From NCBI GenBank assembly GCA_963980215.1, contig CAXBYZ010000014.1, forward strand, positions 1-17,911: DNA of 17,911 nt, given 5' to 3'. The notes under the pieces are model-generated. The model did not search any database. It had not been told where the DNA came from and worked only from the letters and a program-made list of their open reading frames with translations. The position numbers and the translations under genes were made by a program. The stretch is from CAXBYZ01 sp963980215 (GTDB taxonomy: Bacteria > Patescibacteriota > Microgenomatia > UBA1400 > CG1-02-47-37). Positions 6,160-13,548 of the stretch are shown in pieces; positions within the stretch are counted from its first letter, which is position 1; each line of letters begins with the position of its first letter.

Positions 6160-6183
6160 ATTTAAGGTTCCGAACCTTAAATT
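6159..6183. repeat. RAYT-associated palindrome, copy 3 (immediately after the RAYT gene)
   Basis: The same palindrome extended to 25 bp (12-bp arms, AATTTAAGGTTC and its complement around C6171). It starts on the last base of the RAYT stop codon. It could also act as a hairpin at the mRNA 3' end, although only a modest A-rich tract follows and no T run. Confidence 0.95.
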
Positions 6184-6193
6184 AAAAAACTGC

Positions 6194-6221
6194 TTGACAC
6201 TCATATTTAAATCGTTATAGG
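6194..6221 (+). promoter_or_regulatory. Promoter upstream of the envelope operon leader
   Basis: TTGACA (6194-6199) and TATAGG (6216-6221) are spaced by 16 bp, giving an expected start near 6228. A perfect 12-bp palindrome, GAAATTAATTTC (6231-6242), follows at the start of the RNA and could be an operator or a hairpin. Confidence 0.5.
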
Positions 6222-6243
6222 ATGACTATAGAAATTAATTTCC

Positions 6244-6266
6244 TGCCCAGAAATCTGGGCATTTTT
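6244..6266 (+). terminator. Terminator-like hairpin in the leader of the 945-aa protein gene
   Basis: TGCCCAG (6244-6250) pairs with CTGGGCA (6255-6261) around AAAT and is followed by five T residues. An alternative stem, GGCATT (6258-6263) with AATGCC (6267-6272), shares the 3' arm. It may end a ~40-nt RNA from the promoter at 6194, or attenuate the envelope operon. There is no other obvious promoter between it and the ATG at 6287. Confidence 0.55.
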
Positions 6267-6286
6267 AATGCCACGCTTTAAGTTAT

Positions 6287-9124
6287 ATGAAACGAGTTTG
6301 GCAGAACATAGTAATTTTAGTAATTTTTTTTGGGCTGCTTAACACAGTTTCAATAATTAAAGCGGCCTTCTCTACCAAGATCACTAGTCACAACAACACA
6401 TTTTCTTTGGGCACTCTAGATCTTGACCTAAAAACCACTACCAACTCCAATCTAGTCTCACCTTTATTTAACCAAAACAACTTTAAACCCGGGGACTCAA
6501 ATCTTCAGGATATAAGAATAAAAAAATCCGGCACCCTAGACTTCAAGTATAACTTTAACTTTACAAAAACTAGCGGTAACGACTTACTTTGCAATGCCCT
6601 AGAAGTTAAAGCAGATTTAAACAGCACTACTTACTACTCAGGTACTCTATCCAGTTTTACTCTCCCCACTTCATCAGTACATACAAGTGACAACGACTGG
6701 AGCTTAACTTTATCTTTAAATGATTCTAGTAAAAACATTCAAAATCTTGACTGTACCTTTGACATCACCGTTCAAGCTTACCAGCTAACTAGTGACTCAA
6801 CTTGGGGGTTTACTAGCCAAGAATCATTCTCTAACACCGTTCATAGCGGAGACTGGACAGCGCCAGTTTCTACCACAGATCCATTAAGCACTTATCAAAA
6901 CTCGACCACTTTCAATGTTCCTTTTACAGCCACAGACTCAGGTGGCTTAGTCGACACCATTGACCTATATGTTAGTTATCAATCAGGTTCATTTAGCAAG
7001 TACACTACTTACGACATAAATCCAGACTCTACTCCAGTTTCCGATTCTATCTCCTTCACTGCCACAAATGGTGATGGTCAGTATAATTTCTACACCATTG
7101 CCAAAGATGACTCAGGCAACACCGAGTCAGGTGTTGGTAAAACCACAGAATCACAAACTATCCTAGATACCACCAATCCAACCACTACTTTAAGTGTCTC
7201 TAGTGGACTAGTGGTCAACGAGACGGTGGTTAATGGAGGTTTTGAATCGAATTTATCCGGTTGGACCACCCAAGGAAAAGTTACTTATAAAACAGCCAAC
7301 TCTGACACTTCTCCCTATGAAGGGGTAGGTATGGTAAAAATTGGTCACAACAACCCTACTTCTGGTAATGAGGTTTGGGAGAATAAATTAGCCCAACAAC
7401 TCCAGCCCGGAGCAAAAAATTTAAGTTTTTACTACAACTTTTTTTCTTACGACTCAGGCTCTTACGATGATCCTGGTATGGTAGTTAGATTAAATGACTA
7501 CAACGTTTTTTATCTCTCCGCCGATGACATCGATACCGCTAGTAGTCCAAATTCATCTGGCTGGACTCAGCTAAGTTTTGATATCTCTCAAATCAACGAT
7601 CCAGTTCTAGAAATTATTTTTTACTCTGGTAACACCGAAGATGAGTACAATCAATCTTGGGTCTACATCGACAACATTTCTACGTCAGAAGCAGTCGCAG
7701 ATAACACCACCGCTTTCACTCTCACCCCTACAGACAACCTAAGTGGAGTCACTAACAACACCTACTACAGCTTTGACTCGATCTCTTGGCATCAGGCTAA
7801 CTCATTTAATCTATCTACTATTACTGGCGATACCTTAGTCTATTACTACTCAATTGATAACGCCGGTAACTCAGAGTCAATCAATACTCGTCGCCTTACC
7901 AAGGACGCCCAACCACCAAATACAATTATAGATCTATCTGTCTTTGTTTTTTCAAAGCACGAAATAGATCTAACCTGGACAGTCCCAAGCGATCTTCCAA
8001 CCAACACCCCTCCCATCTCTTACGATATTCGTTACGCTCTAACTCCAATCACCACAGAACTAGAGTTTGATAACGCCTTTATAGTCCCAAATCCTCCCGC
8101 TCCTAGATTAGTCGGTTCTTCTCAATCATTCACTGTTTCAGGCTTAGATTCAGCCACCAACTACTTTTTTGCCATCAAGTCAGCCGATGCTGCTCTCAAC
8201 TGGTCTGGGATCTCAAACACTGTTAGTGACACTACTTTAACTCACATTGCCGATCCTTGGGTTAATGTTGGAGATGTGGTTGTAAACGAGCTTATGTGGA
8301 TGGGAACATCACTATCTAGTGAGGATGAGTTCTTGGAGCTGAAAAATCAAACTGACCAAGCTATTGACCTCTCTGGCTGGCAACTAACTAAATCAGTCAG
8401 CTCCACCGAGACCTTAATGTTAACCATCCCTGGGGGAGAAACCATTCCAGCCAACGGCTACTATCTAATCTCAAACTTTGATAAAACCAACTCAAACATT
8501 AATGTTGATCCGGATTTAGTTGATCCCAATCTAGATTTAGCAGACACCAACCTGCAAATTAATCTATACGATGCCGATTGGGAAACTTCTGGTTACCTAA
8601 TCGATGTTGCAGACAACGCTTTGGGTGAACCAGCCGCCGGTCAGTTTGTTGCAGGTTTAAACTACTACTCAATGGAGCGAGACTCTTCTCCAGGAGACGG
8701 CACTTCTGCCAGTTCTTGGCACACAATTTTTGATGACTCTCCAGAAATGAAGAACTACTGGGATATTGGCTCTAGTGAAAAAGGTACTCCGGGAGGAAAA
8801 AATTTATCTCAAACCCAACCAGCCAACTCAACCATTACTTTAACTCTCAATTCAGACCATACCCAAGCCAGCTTTGCTCTAGAAAACATCAGTGATTTTA
8901 CCTCACTTTCCTACACTCTTACCTACACTAGTTCAAGTGGCCCGCAGGGGATTATTGGTGCCAAAAACATAAACTCACCTACTCTCACACTAGGCAACCT
9001 TGTTCTTGGCACTTGTTCTTCCGGAGGCACTTGTACCTATCACCAAAACATAACTGATCTGAGGTTAGAAGTTACCCTCAATGGCCCCATTACCAGAACT
9101 TTAATTAAACAAATTAGTTTATGA
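6287..9124 (+). CDS. Large secreted multidomain surface protein (TasA-like N-terminus, FN3, lamin-tail domain)
   Basis: A 945-residue exported protein. A signal peptide (1 to ~27, hydrophobic VILVIFFGLLNTVSIIKA) leads into a domain at ~28-170 with the AFSTKITSHNNTFSLGTLDL opening, typical of TasA/camelysin-like fibre proteins. Ig-like sandwich repeats follow (~188-300 and ~470-540), with a jelly-roll or carbohydrate-binding-like domain between them (NGGFESNLSGW at 316-326, up to about 465). A fibronectin type III domain comes next (~543-652, IDLTWTVPSDL and SYDIRYAL), then a lamin-tail domain (~660-800, VVVNELMWMG, LSGWQL, IPANGYYLIS) and a C-terminal beta domain with a Cys pair near 910-916. 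There is no C-terminal membrane anchor, so attachment would need the partner encoded by the next gene, which starts inside this gene's stop codon (ATGA). It is probably structural or adhesive, and no catalytic motif is seen. Domain limits are by eye. Confidence 0.75.
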   Translation: MKRVWQNIVILVIFFGLLNTVSIIKAAFSTKITSHNNTFSLGTLDLDLKTTTNSNLVSPLFNQNNFKPGDSNLQDIRIKKSGTLDFKYNFNFTKTSGNDLLCNALEVKADLNSTTYYSGTLSSFTLPTSSVHTSDNDWSLTLSLNDSSKNIQNLDCTFDITVQAYQLTSDSTWGFTSQESFSNTVHSGDWTAPVSTTDPLSTYQNSTTFNVPFTATDSGGLVDTIDLYVSYQSGSFSKYTTYDINPDSTPVSDSISFTATNGDGQYNFYTIAKDDSGNTESGVGKTTESQTILDTTNPTTTLSVSSGLVVNETVVNGGFESNLSGWTTQGKVTYKTANSDTSPYEGVGMVKIGHNNPTSGNEVWENKLAQQLQPGAKNLSFYYNFFSYDSGSYDDPGMVVRLNDYNVFYLSADDIDTASSPNSSGWTQLSFDISQINDPVLEIIFYSGNTEDEYNQSWVYIDNISTSEAVADNTTAFTLTPTDNLSGVTNNTYYSFDSISWHQANSFNLSTITGDTLVYYYSIDNAGNSESINTRRLTKDAQPPNTIIDLSVFVFSKHEIDLTWTVPSDLPTNTPPISYDIRYALTPITTELEFDNAFIVPNPPAPRLVGSSQSFTVSGLDSATNYFFAIKSADAALNWSGISNTVSDTTLTHIADPWVNVGDVVVNELMWMGTSLSSEDEFLELKNQTDQAIDLSGWQLTKSVSSTETLMLTIPGGETIPANGYYLISNFDKTNSNINVDPDLVDPNLDLADTNLQINLYDADWETSGYLIDVADNALGEPAAGQFVAGLNYYSMERDSSPGDGTSASSWHTIFDDSPEMKNYWDIGSSEKGTPGGKNLSQTQPANSTITLTLNSDHTQASFALENISDFTSLSYTLTYTSSSGPQGIIGAKNINSPTLTLGNLVLGTCSSGGTCTYHQNITDLRLEVTLNGPITRTLIKQISL

Positions 9125-9840
9125 AATTATCTAAAATATTTTTAACTATCTTAATATTTTTTACTTTCACCACCAAACTTTACGCTGCTGACTACACCAT
9201 CACTTGTACCAACAAAACTTGTCAGACAAACGACACCACTATCTTCAACCAAACCAACCTAGCTCCACAAGACTCATTCTCAAAAACAGTAGAGATTAAA
9301 AACATCCACTCTAAAAACATAGACATCTCTCTTCACCCGATCTCCACTTCCTCAGCTACCATAATAGAAAAAATAGACATCACAGTTAATAACTCAAGCT
9401 CATCTTTATACTTTAATAACTCTCTAAAAGAATTTCTAAACTCAACCATTAACCTAAAAAACATCGGTGGCAAGTCATCTCAAACTTTCACTATCTCAGC
9501 ATCTATGCAAAGAATGGATAACAGCTTTCAAGGTAAGGAAGTCAAGTTTGATCTAAGATTTGACTTTTCTCAACCAGAACCATCATCAGCTGGTACTTCA
9601 AATAATCAAACTGCTGCTACTTTTTATCCTTCAGAGATTAAAAAAATTATAGAAAAGTACTTAGGCAATAACTTCAGTGACATTCCAGAAGTTCTAGGAG
9701 AATCAACTCCACCAATTAATCCGCCAAACTCTTTTATCAAAACCATCAAAGAGTACTTAAGGTGGTGGCCTTGGCTACTTTTATTAATCCCTTTTATATA
9801 CTGGATCTTACTCTTGTATAAAAGACGACGGGTCAGGTAG
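9121..9840 (+). CDS. Membrane-anchored envelope protein, partner of the surface protein
   Basis: A 239-residue protein with an N-terminal signal peptide (hydrophobic 4-20, likely cut after LYA near residue 22). An extracellular beta-rich domain follows (~25-150), with LAPQDSFSKTVEIKN (47-61) resembling the strand-turn of TasA-like or other beta-sandwich envelope proteins. A linker (~150-210) containing IPEVLGES leads to one C-terminal transmembrane helix (216-233), closed by KRRRVR, which would stay inside the cell. The ATG overlaps the stop of the 945-aa gene (ATGA), so the two are translationally coupled and probably made in fixed ratio. It may anchor or cap the large surface protein; this is inference from coupling and topology. 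I do not recognise a named family. Confidence 0.75.
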   Translation: MKLSKIFLTILIFFTFTTKLYAADYTITCTNKTCQTNDTTIFNQTNLAPQDSFSKTVEIKNIHSKNIDISLHPISTSSATIIEKIDITVNNSSSSLYFNNSLKEFLNSTINLKNIGGKSSQTFTISASMQRMDNSFQGKEVKFDLRFDFSQPEPSSAGTSNNQTAATFYPSEIKKIIEKYLGNNFSDIPEVLGESTPPINPPNSFIKTIKEYLRWWPWLLLLIPFIYWILLLYKRRRVR

Positions 9841-9843
9841 AAT
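9814..9843 (+). promoter_or_regulatory. Possible promoter of the CAP-domain gene
   Basis: TTGTAT (9814-9819), an 18-bp spacer and TAGAAT (9838-9843) lie over the end of the preceding gene. The -10 is six bases before the ATG at 9850, matching the leaderless pattern of this window. The gene could also be reached from upstream. Confidence 0.35.
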
Positions 9844-9849
9844 GATTTC

Positions 9850-10710
9850 ATGATCAAAACACTCGCCCACCTGTTTACCCCCGGGTCTTCAAACAACTAC
9901 AAAGCTAAATCTCTTCACGTCTCTTCATTAAGTGTTTTTATGCTGATCATTATTGTCAGTCAACTCACTTTTAGTCTTATTGGCAAAACCATTCCTGGCG
10001 TTCTTGGTCTAGCCTCTTCCATCACTACCGAGGAGCTAATCAAACTAACCAACCAAGAAAGAACAGAGAATGGTCTTGAAGAACTTACCCTAAACCCAGT
10101 TCTAGTAGACGCTGCTACCAAAAAAGCAGCTGACATGATCAACAAAAACTACTGGGCTCACACTTCCCCAGAAGGCAGAACTCCTTGGAGTTTTTTCAAA
10201 GAAGTTGATTATCAATATCTCTACGCAGGTGAAAATTTAGCTAGAGATTTTCAGGATTCAGACTCAGTTGTTAATGCCTGGATGAACTCTCCAACTCACA
10301 GAGATAATATCTTATCAAGTCGTTATAGAGAAATCGGCATTGTTGTTATTCACGACACCTTTCAGGGTCAAGAAACCACTTTGGTTGTCCAAATGTTTGG
10401 CACCACTCCAGCCTCAGCTACTTCCCAATCAGGCAACATCGGTCAAACCGCCGAAGCCGTTCTTGCCGAAATATCATCAAAGGAATCGCTAAGTTTAAGA
10501 GAAAAATTACCTCCATTAAGTTCATTTCAGTTAACCAAATCTGTTTCAATTAGTTTAACTTTAATTCTCCTCTTAGTTATTGCCCTAGATAGTCTTATCA
10601 TTGCCAAAAAGAAGATCATCAGACTTTCCGGGCGAGGCTTGGCTCACTTGGTCTTTTTGGGTATACTGTTACTCTTGCTTGTAGTAATCCAACCCGGTTT
10701 AGTTTTATAA
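9850..10710 (+). CDS. CAP-domain (SCP/PR-1/YkwD-like) membrane protein
   Basis: A 286-residue envelope protein. An N-terminal hydrophobic helix (~27-47) is followed by IPGVLGLAS and an extracytoplasmic CAP domain (~60-186): LIKLTNQERTENGLEEL (63-79), YWAHTSPEGRTPW (101-113), YAGENLA (125-131), WMNSPTHRDNILSSRYREIG (144-163) and the closing strand LVVQMFG. The conserved H104, E128 and H150 of the CAP cleft are all present. A low-complexity Ser/Ala linker leads to two C-terminal transmembrane helices (~231-252 and 264-283). Bacterial CAP proteins are exported, and their biochemical role is mostly unknown. This topology would hold the domain on the outer face of the membrane. It follows the anchored partner by nine bases and precedes a small membrane protein by four, so it probably belongs to the same surface cluster. 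Confidence 0.88.
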   Translation: MIKTLAHLFTPGSSNNYKAKSLHVSSLSVFMLIIIVSQLTFSLIGKTIPGVLGLASSITTEELIKLTNQERTENGLEELTLNPVLVDAATKKAADMINKNYWAHTSPEGRTPWSFFKEVDYQYLYAGENLARDFQDSDSVVNAWMNSPTHRDNILSSRYREIGIVVIHDTFQGQETTLVVQMFGTTPASATSQSGNIGQTAEAVLAEISSKESLSLREKLPPLSSFQLTKSVSISLTLILLLVIALDSLIIAKKKIIRLSGRGLAHLVFLGILLLLLVVIQPGLVL

Positions 10711-10714
10711 AATT

Positions 10715-10963
10715 ATGAAAAAACCAGAACATCTATATAGTTACTTGCTTATAAGCCTGCTTTTGGGAGTCCTTGGATTTATTTTTTTTAAACTTCCTTT
10801 CTTAAGAATTATTACTTCAATTATCATGGGGACTACCTACTTTCTATGGGGGGTTGTCACTCACTATAAAGACAAAACCCTTCATCTCTCAATTGTTCTT
10901 GAGTATCTATCTATCAGCTTAATCTCAACTATTATATTAATCTTTTTAAGCCTTAGAGCTTAA
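10715..10963 (+). CDS. Small membrane protein, unknown function
   Basis: An 82-residue, highly hydrophobic protein with about three predicted transmembrane helices (~9-26, 31-48, 58-79) and a short basic cytoplasmic N-terminus (MKKPEH). It begins four bases after the CAP gene stop with no RBS, so it relies on the upstream transcript. No motif identifies a family. Its place between the CAP-domain protein and rmlA, and its membrane character, hint at an envelope role, but nothing more can be claimed. Confidence 0.65.
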   Translation: MKKPEHLYSYLLISLLLGVLGFIFFKLPFLRIITSIIMGTTYFLWGVVTHYKDKTLHLSIVLEYLSISLISTIILIFLSLRA

Positions 10964-10977
10964 ATAAAAAGGAGACT

Positions 10978-11742
10978 ATGAAAGGCATTATTTTAGCCGG
11001 AGGTAAAGGCTCAAGGCTTTATCCACTCACTCTTCCTACCAACAAACACTTACTACCTATCTACGATCAACCCATGATCTACTACCCCATCAAAACCATG
11101 GTTGACGCTGGTATTAAAAACATTCTCATTGTTACCGGAGATGTTCATGCCGGTCAATTCGTAAATGTATTAAAAAATGGAAAAGACCTAGGTGTCAATC
11201 ATCTTGAATACGCATATCAGGAGGAAGGTTCAAGGGGAATTGCCGATGCCATTAAGTACAGTGAAGACTTTGCCGATGGTGAGGACATTGCCGTTATTTT
11301 AGGGGATAACACCACCGACGCCAACATAAAAAAATCAGTCAAAAAATTCAAAAATGGTGCTTGTATTTTTTTAAAAAAAGTTATCGATCCAGAAAGATTC
11401 GGTAATCCCCAATTTTTTGAAAAAAATCCTAAAAAAATAAAGATCATTATCGAAAAACCAACAACTCCTGTTTCTCCATATGCCGTTACCGGTCTTTATA
11501 TTTATGACAGCCAAGTCTTTAAAATTATCAAAGGCCTAAAACCCTCAGCTAGGGGAGAGCTAGAAGTTACAGATATCAACAACGCTTACCTAAAAAAAGG
11601 TCAACTTCAATGGGAGGAGCTCAAAGGCTTTTGGTCAGATTCAGGCACTTTTCATAGCTTATATCGTTCCAGTCGTTACTGGGCCAAGAAAAAATTAGCT
11701 TCAAACTATGATGGAGTAGTCAACGGCACCATCCAACCATAA
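10978..11742 (+). CDS. rmlA: Glucose-1-phosphate thymidylyltransferase (RmlA-type)
   Basis: This enzyme makes dTDP-glucose from dTTP and glucose-1-phosphate, the first step of dTDP-rhamnose synthesis. Visible motifs are the nucleotide-binding loop GGKGSRLYPLT (8-18), K23 in PTNKHLLPI, the metal site LGDN (108-111), EKPTTP (159-164), YAVTGLYIYD (168-177), RGELEVTDIN (192-201) and the SDSGTF strand (220-225, usually DTGT in RmlA). At 254 residues it is shorter than typical RmlA (~290), lacking some C-terminal helix, as is common for short archaeal and CPR versions. The start is clear: AAAAAGGAGA (10966-10975) lies two bases before the ATG, one of the few RBS-led genes here. rmlB and rmlD lie 3 kb downstream. 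A thymidylyl- rather than a uridylyltransferase is favoured by the overall motif pattern and those neighbours. Confidence 0.88.
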   Translation: MKGIILAGGKGSRLYPLTLPTNKHLLPIYDQPMIYYPIKTMVDAGIKNILIVTGDVHAGQFVNVLKNGKDLGVNHLEYAYQEEGSRGIADAIKYSEDFADGEDIAVILGDNTTDANIKKSVKKFKNGACIFLKKVIDPERFGNPQFFEKNPKKIKIIIEKPTTPVSPYAVTGLYIYDSQVFKIIKGLKPSARGELEVTDINNAYLKKGQLQWEELKGFWSDSGTFHSLYRSSRYWAKKKLASNYDGVVNGTIQP

Positions 11743-11750
11743 TAACTCCC

Positions 11751-11777
11751 TTGACAATTCTCTACTTTGGGTTTAAT
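11751..11777 (+). promoter_or_regulatory. Promoter of rarA
   Basis: TTGACA (11751-11756) and TTTAAT (11772-11777) are 15 bp apart. The -10 is eight bases before the ATG at 11786, so the message is probably leaderless. Confidence 0.5.
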
Positions 11778-11785
11778 TTGGTTAT

Positions 11786-12940
11786 ATGGCTCATCCTCCT
11801 TTACCGGATTTACTTCGACCCCAAAGCTTAAAAGACTTTATTGGTCAACCTCATTTAGTTGGTCCCCAAAAACCCATCACTCTGGCAATAAACAAAGATC
11901 AAGTTCACTCCATCATTTTCTGGGGGCCACCTGGCAGTGGCAAAACTACTTTAAGCAAAATTATTGCTAAGGAAACCAAGTCTCAATTTTTTGAAACTTC
12001 AGCCGTTTCTTCCGGCAAAGCCGATATCAAAGCCATTATCAAAGAAGCTCAAGCCCCGCTTTTAAAAACCAAAACCATTCTCTTTTTAGATGAGATTCAT
12101 CGCTTCAATAAAGCTCAGCAAGATTTTCTCCTCCCTTATGTTGAAAACGGTACTATTACTCTAATCGGTGCCACTACCGAGAATCCTAGCTTTTCTGTTA
12201 TCAGCCCCTTACTGTCTCGTTGTCAGGTTTTTGTTCTCGAACCATATTCCCAAAAAGAAATGACCAAGATAATCAATCAAGGTTTAAAGTATCTAAAAAC
12301 CAAAGCATCCAAAACTGCTATCAATTTTCTCATCAATTTTTCCAATGGAGACGCCCGCCAAGCCCTTAACTTACTAGAAATCACCGCCCATCTATATAAA
12401 ACCATTACCCTAAAAAATTTAAAAAATGCTCTCCAAAGTAAGTTCTTGCGCTACGATAAAACCGGCGACCAACATTACAACACTATTAGCTCATACTTGA
12501 AAAGTATGAGGGCTTCAAATGTTGACGCTTCCCTCTATTATCTTGCCCGTATGGTAGATAGTGGCGAAGATCCTCTTTTTATTGCCAGAAGAATGGTTAT
12601 CTTTGCCAGTGAAGATGTGGCTTCACCTACGGCTTTAGTAGTTGCCAACGCCGTCTTTCAAGCCTGCCAGCAAATCGGTTATCCCGAATGTCAAGAAAAC
12701 CTCGCCGCCGGCACTGTTTATCTAGCCAAAGCCGAGAAAGACCGCTCTGCTTACGACGCCTACATGAAAGCATTAGGAGATGTTAAAAAATATGGGAACC
12801 TACCCATTCCCTTAAATCTTCGCAATGCCCCGACCAAGTTAATGAAAGACCTAGATTACAGTAAGGGGTATGAGATGTATCCAGATAAAGATAAAAACCT
12901 TCTCCCTATCAAACTCAAAGGAAAAAAATATTATGTATAA
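11786..12940 (+). CDS. rarA: Replication-associated recombination protein A (AAA+ ATPase)
   Basis: RarA (MgsA) is an AAA+ ATPase related to clamp loaders and acts at stalled replication forks in the cytoplasm. Residues 8-25 (PDLLRPQSLKDFIGQPHLV) match the RarA/RuvB N-terminal box. The Walker A motif is GPPGSGKTT (47-55), Walker B ILFLDEIHRFNKAQQD (98-113), sensor 1 GATTENPSF (128-136), and the arginine finger region LLSRC (142-146). The C-terminal half contains the family's helical lid and tetramerisation domain, ending with YMKALGDVKKYGNLPIPLNLRNAPTKLMKDL-type sequence (~325-356). At 384 residues it is slightly shorter than E. coli RarA (~447), without the long C-terminal extension. It is separate from rmlA with its own promoter, and lemA follows 35 bases later. 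Together with the Y-family polymerase, it adds to a DNA-damage tolerance theme. Confidence 0.92.
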   Translation: MAHPPLPDLLRPQSLKDFIGQPHLVGPQKPITLAINKDQVHSIIFWGPPGSGKTTLSKIIAKETKSQFFETSAVSSGKADIKAIIKEAQAPLLKTKTILFLDEIHRFNKAQQDFLLPYVENGTITLIGATTENPSFSVISPLLSRCQVFVLEPYSQKEMTKIINQGLKYLKTKASKTAINFLINFSNGDARQALNLLEITAHLYKTITLKNLKNALQSKFLRYDKTGDQHYNTISSYLKSMRASNVDASLYYLARMVDSGEDPLFIARRMVIFASEDVASPTALVVANAVFQACQQIGYPECQENLAAGTVYLAKAEKDRSAYDAYMKALGDVKKYGNLPIPLNLRNAPTKLMKDLDYSKGYEMYPDKDKNLLPIKLKGKKYYV

Positions 12941-12968
12941 TGGTTTATAACTTTAATTAAAGGAGGTG
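12936..12968 (+). promoter_or_regulatory. Promoter and strong RBS of lemA
   Basis: TATAAT (12936-12941) overlaps the rarA stop codon. AGGAGGTG (12961-12968) lies seven bases before the ATG at 12976. This is the same strong Shine-Dalgarno form as at 2273 and suggests high expression. Confidence 0.55.
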
Positions 12969-12975
12969 AGTGTAA

Positions 12976-13539
12976 ATGAAAAAATTCTTACTTGGCTTAC
13001 TAGCCTTTGCAGTTATTGTTGGGCTTTCTCTTTCAAACACCTACAACAAATTAGTTACTAAAACTCAAAATGTTGACGGTCAATGGGCTCAAGTTGAAAC
13101 TCAATATCAGCGTCGTTTCGATCTGATTCCCAATCTTGTGAACTCTGTCAAAGGAGCTTTCACTCAAGAGCAAGAAGTCTTTGGCGCTATTGCTGAAGCC
13201 AGAACCAGATACTCTGGTGCTCAATCAGTAGACGAAAAAGCCCAGGCAGCTACTCAAGTAGAGTCAGCTCTAGGTAGACTATTAGTTGTCATGGAAAACT
13301 ACCCTCAACTCCAATCAAACACTACAGTTTTAGGGTTAATGGATGAACTCTCCGGCACCGAAAATAGAGTTAGTGTTGAAAGAAAAAGATTTAATGACGT
13401 AGTTAAAGATTACAACACCACCATTAAACGATTTCCAACCAATCTAATTGCCAGCATGTTCAACTTCGACGCTCGAGCTTTTTTTGAAGCTGTCGAAGCT
13501 GCAAAAGAAGCACCAGTTGTCGACCTTGATACAAAATAA
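12976..13539 (+). CDS. lemA: LemA family protein
   Basis: A 187-residue membrane-anchored protein with one N-terminal transmembrane helix (~4-20) and a coiled, helical extracytoplasmic or cytoplasmic domain. The family hallmark is clear: YNKLVTKTQNVDGQWAQV (23-40), followed by QYQRRFDLIPNLVNSVKG (43-60). The rest follows the LemA pattern up to VKDYNTTIKRFP and FFEAVEAAKEAP near the C-terminus. The biochemical role of LemA proteins is not established. It is paired with a TPM-domain gene nine bases downstream, a very common arrangement in bacteria, which suggests joint work on membrane protein quality or the envelope. A strong RBS and promoter indicate high expression. Length matches the family. 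Confidence 0.93.
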   Translation: MKKFLLGLLAFAVIVGLSLSNTYNKLVTKTQNVDGQWAQVETQYQRRFDLIPNLVNSVKGAFTQEQEVFGAIAEARTRYSGAQSVDEKAQAATQVESALGRLLVVMENYPQLQSNTTVLGLMDELSGTENRVSVERKRFNDVVKDYNTTIKRFPTNLIASMFNFDARAFFEAVEAAKEAPVVDLDTK

Positions 13540-13548
13540 GGAAAAAAT

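Larger units (their letters stand above)
5471..6183 (+). mobile_element. RAYT unit: transposase gene bounded by identical palindromes
   Basis: The RAYT gene (5515-6159) is bounded on both sides by the same palindrome (5471-5493 and 6159-6183), and a third copy lies within it. RAYT proteins are known to act on REP-type palindromes near their own gene. The 713-bp unit may therefore be a single mobile or once-mobile element that landed at the dinB 3' end. Target-site duplication was not identified, so the boundaries are inferred. Confidence 0.55.

Noticed and set aside
5471..6183. Repeated palindromes considered as a CRISPR array
   Set aside because: Only three copies, with uneven spacing (over 200 and 430 bp) filled by coding sequence, and no cas genes. 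They fit RAYT-associated elements instead.
6222..6281. 19-codon ORF in the leader of the surface-protein gene
   Set aside because: Its ATG touches the -10 box, so it would lie upstream of the expected transcription start, and it has no RBS.
11767..11970. 67-codon frame overlapping the start of rarA
   Set aside because: It overlaps the well-supported rarA N-terminus in another frame and its product resembles nothing known.
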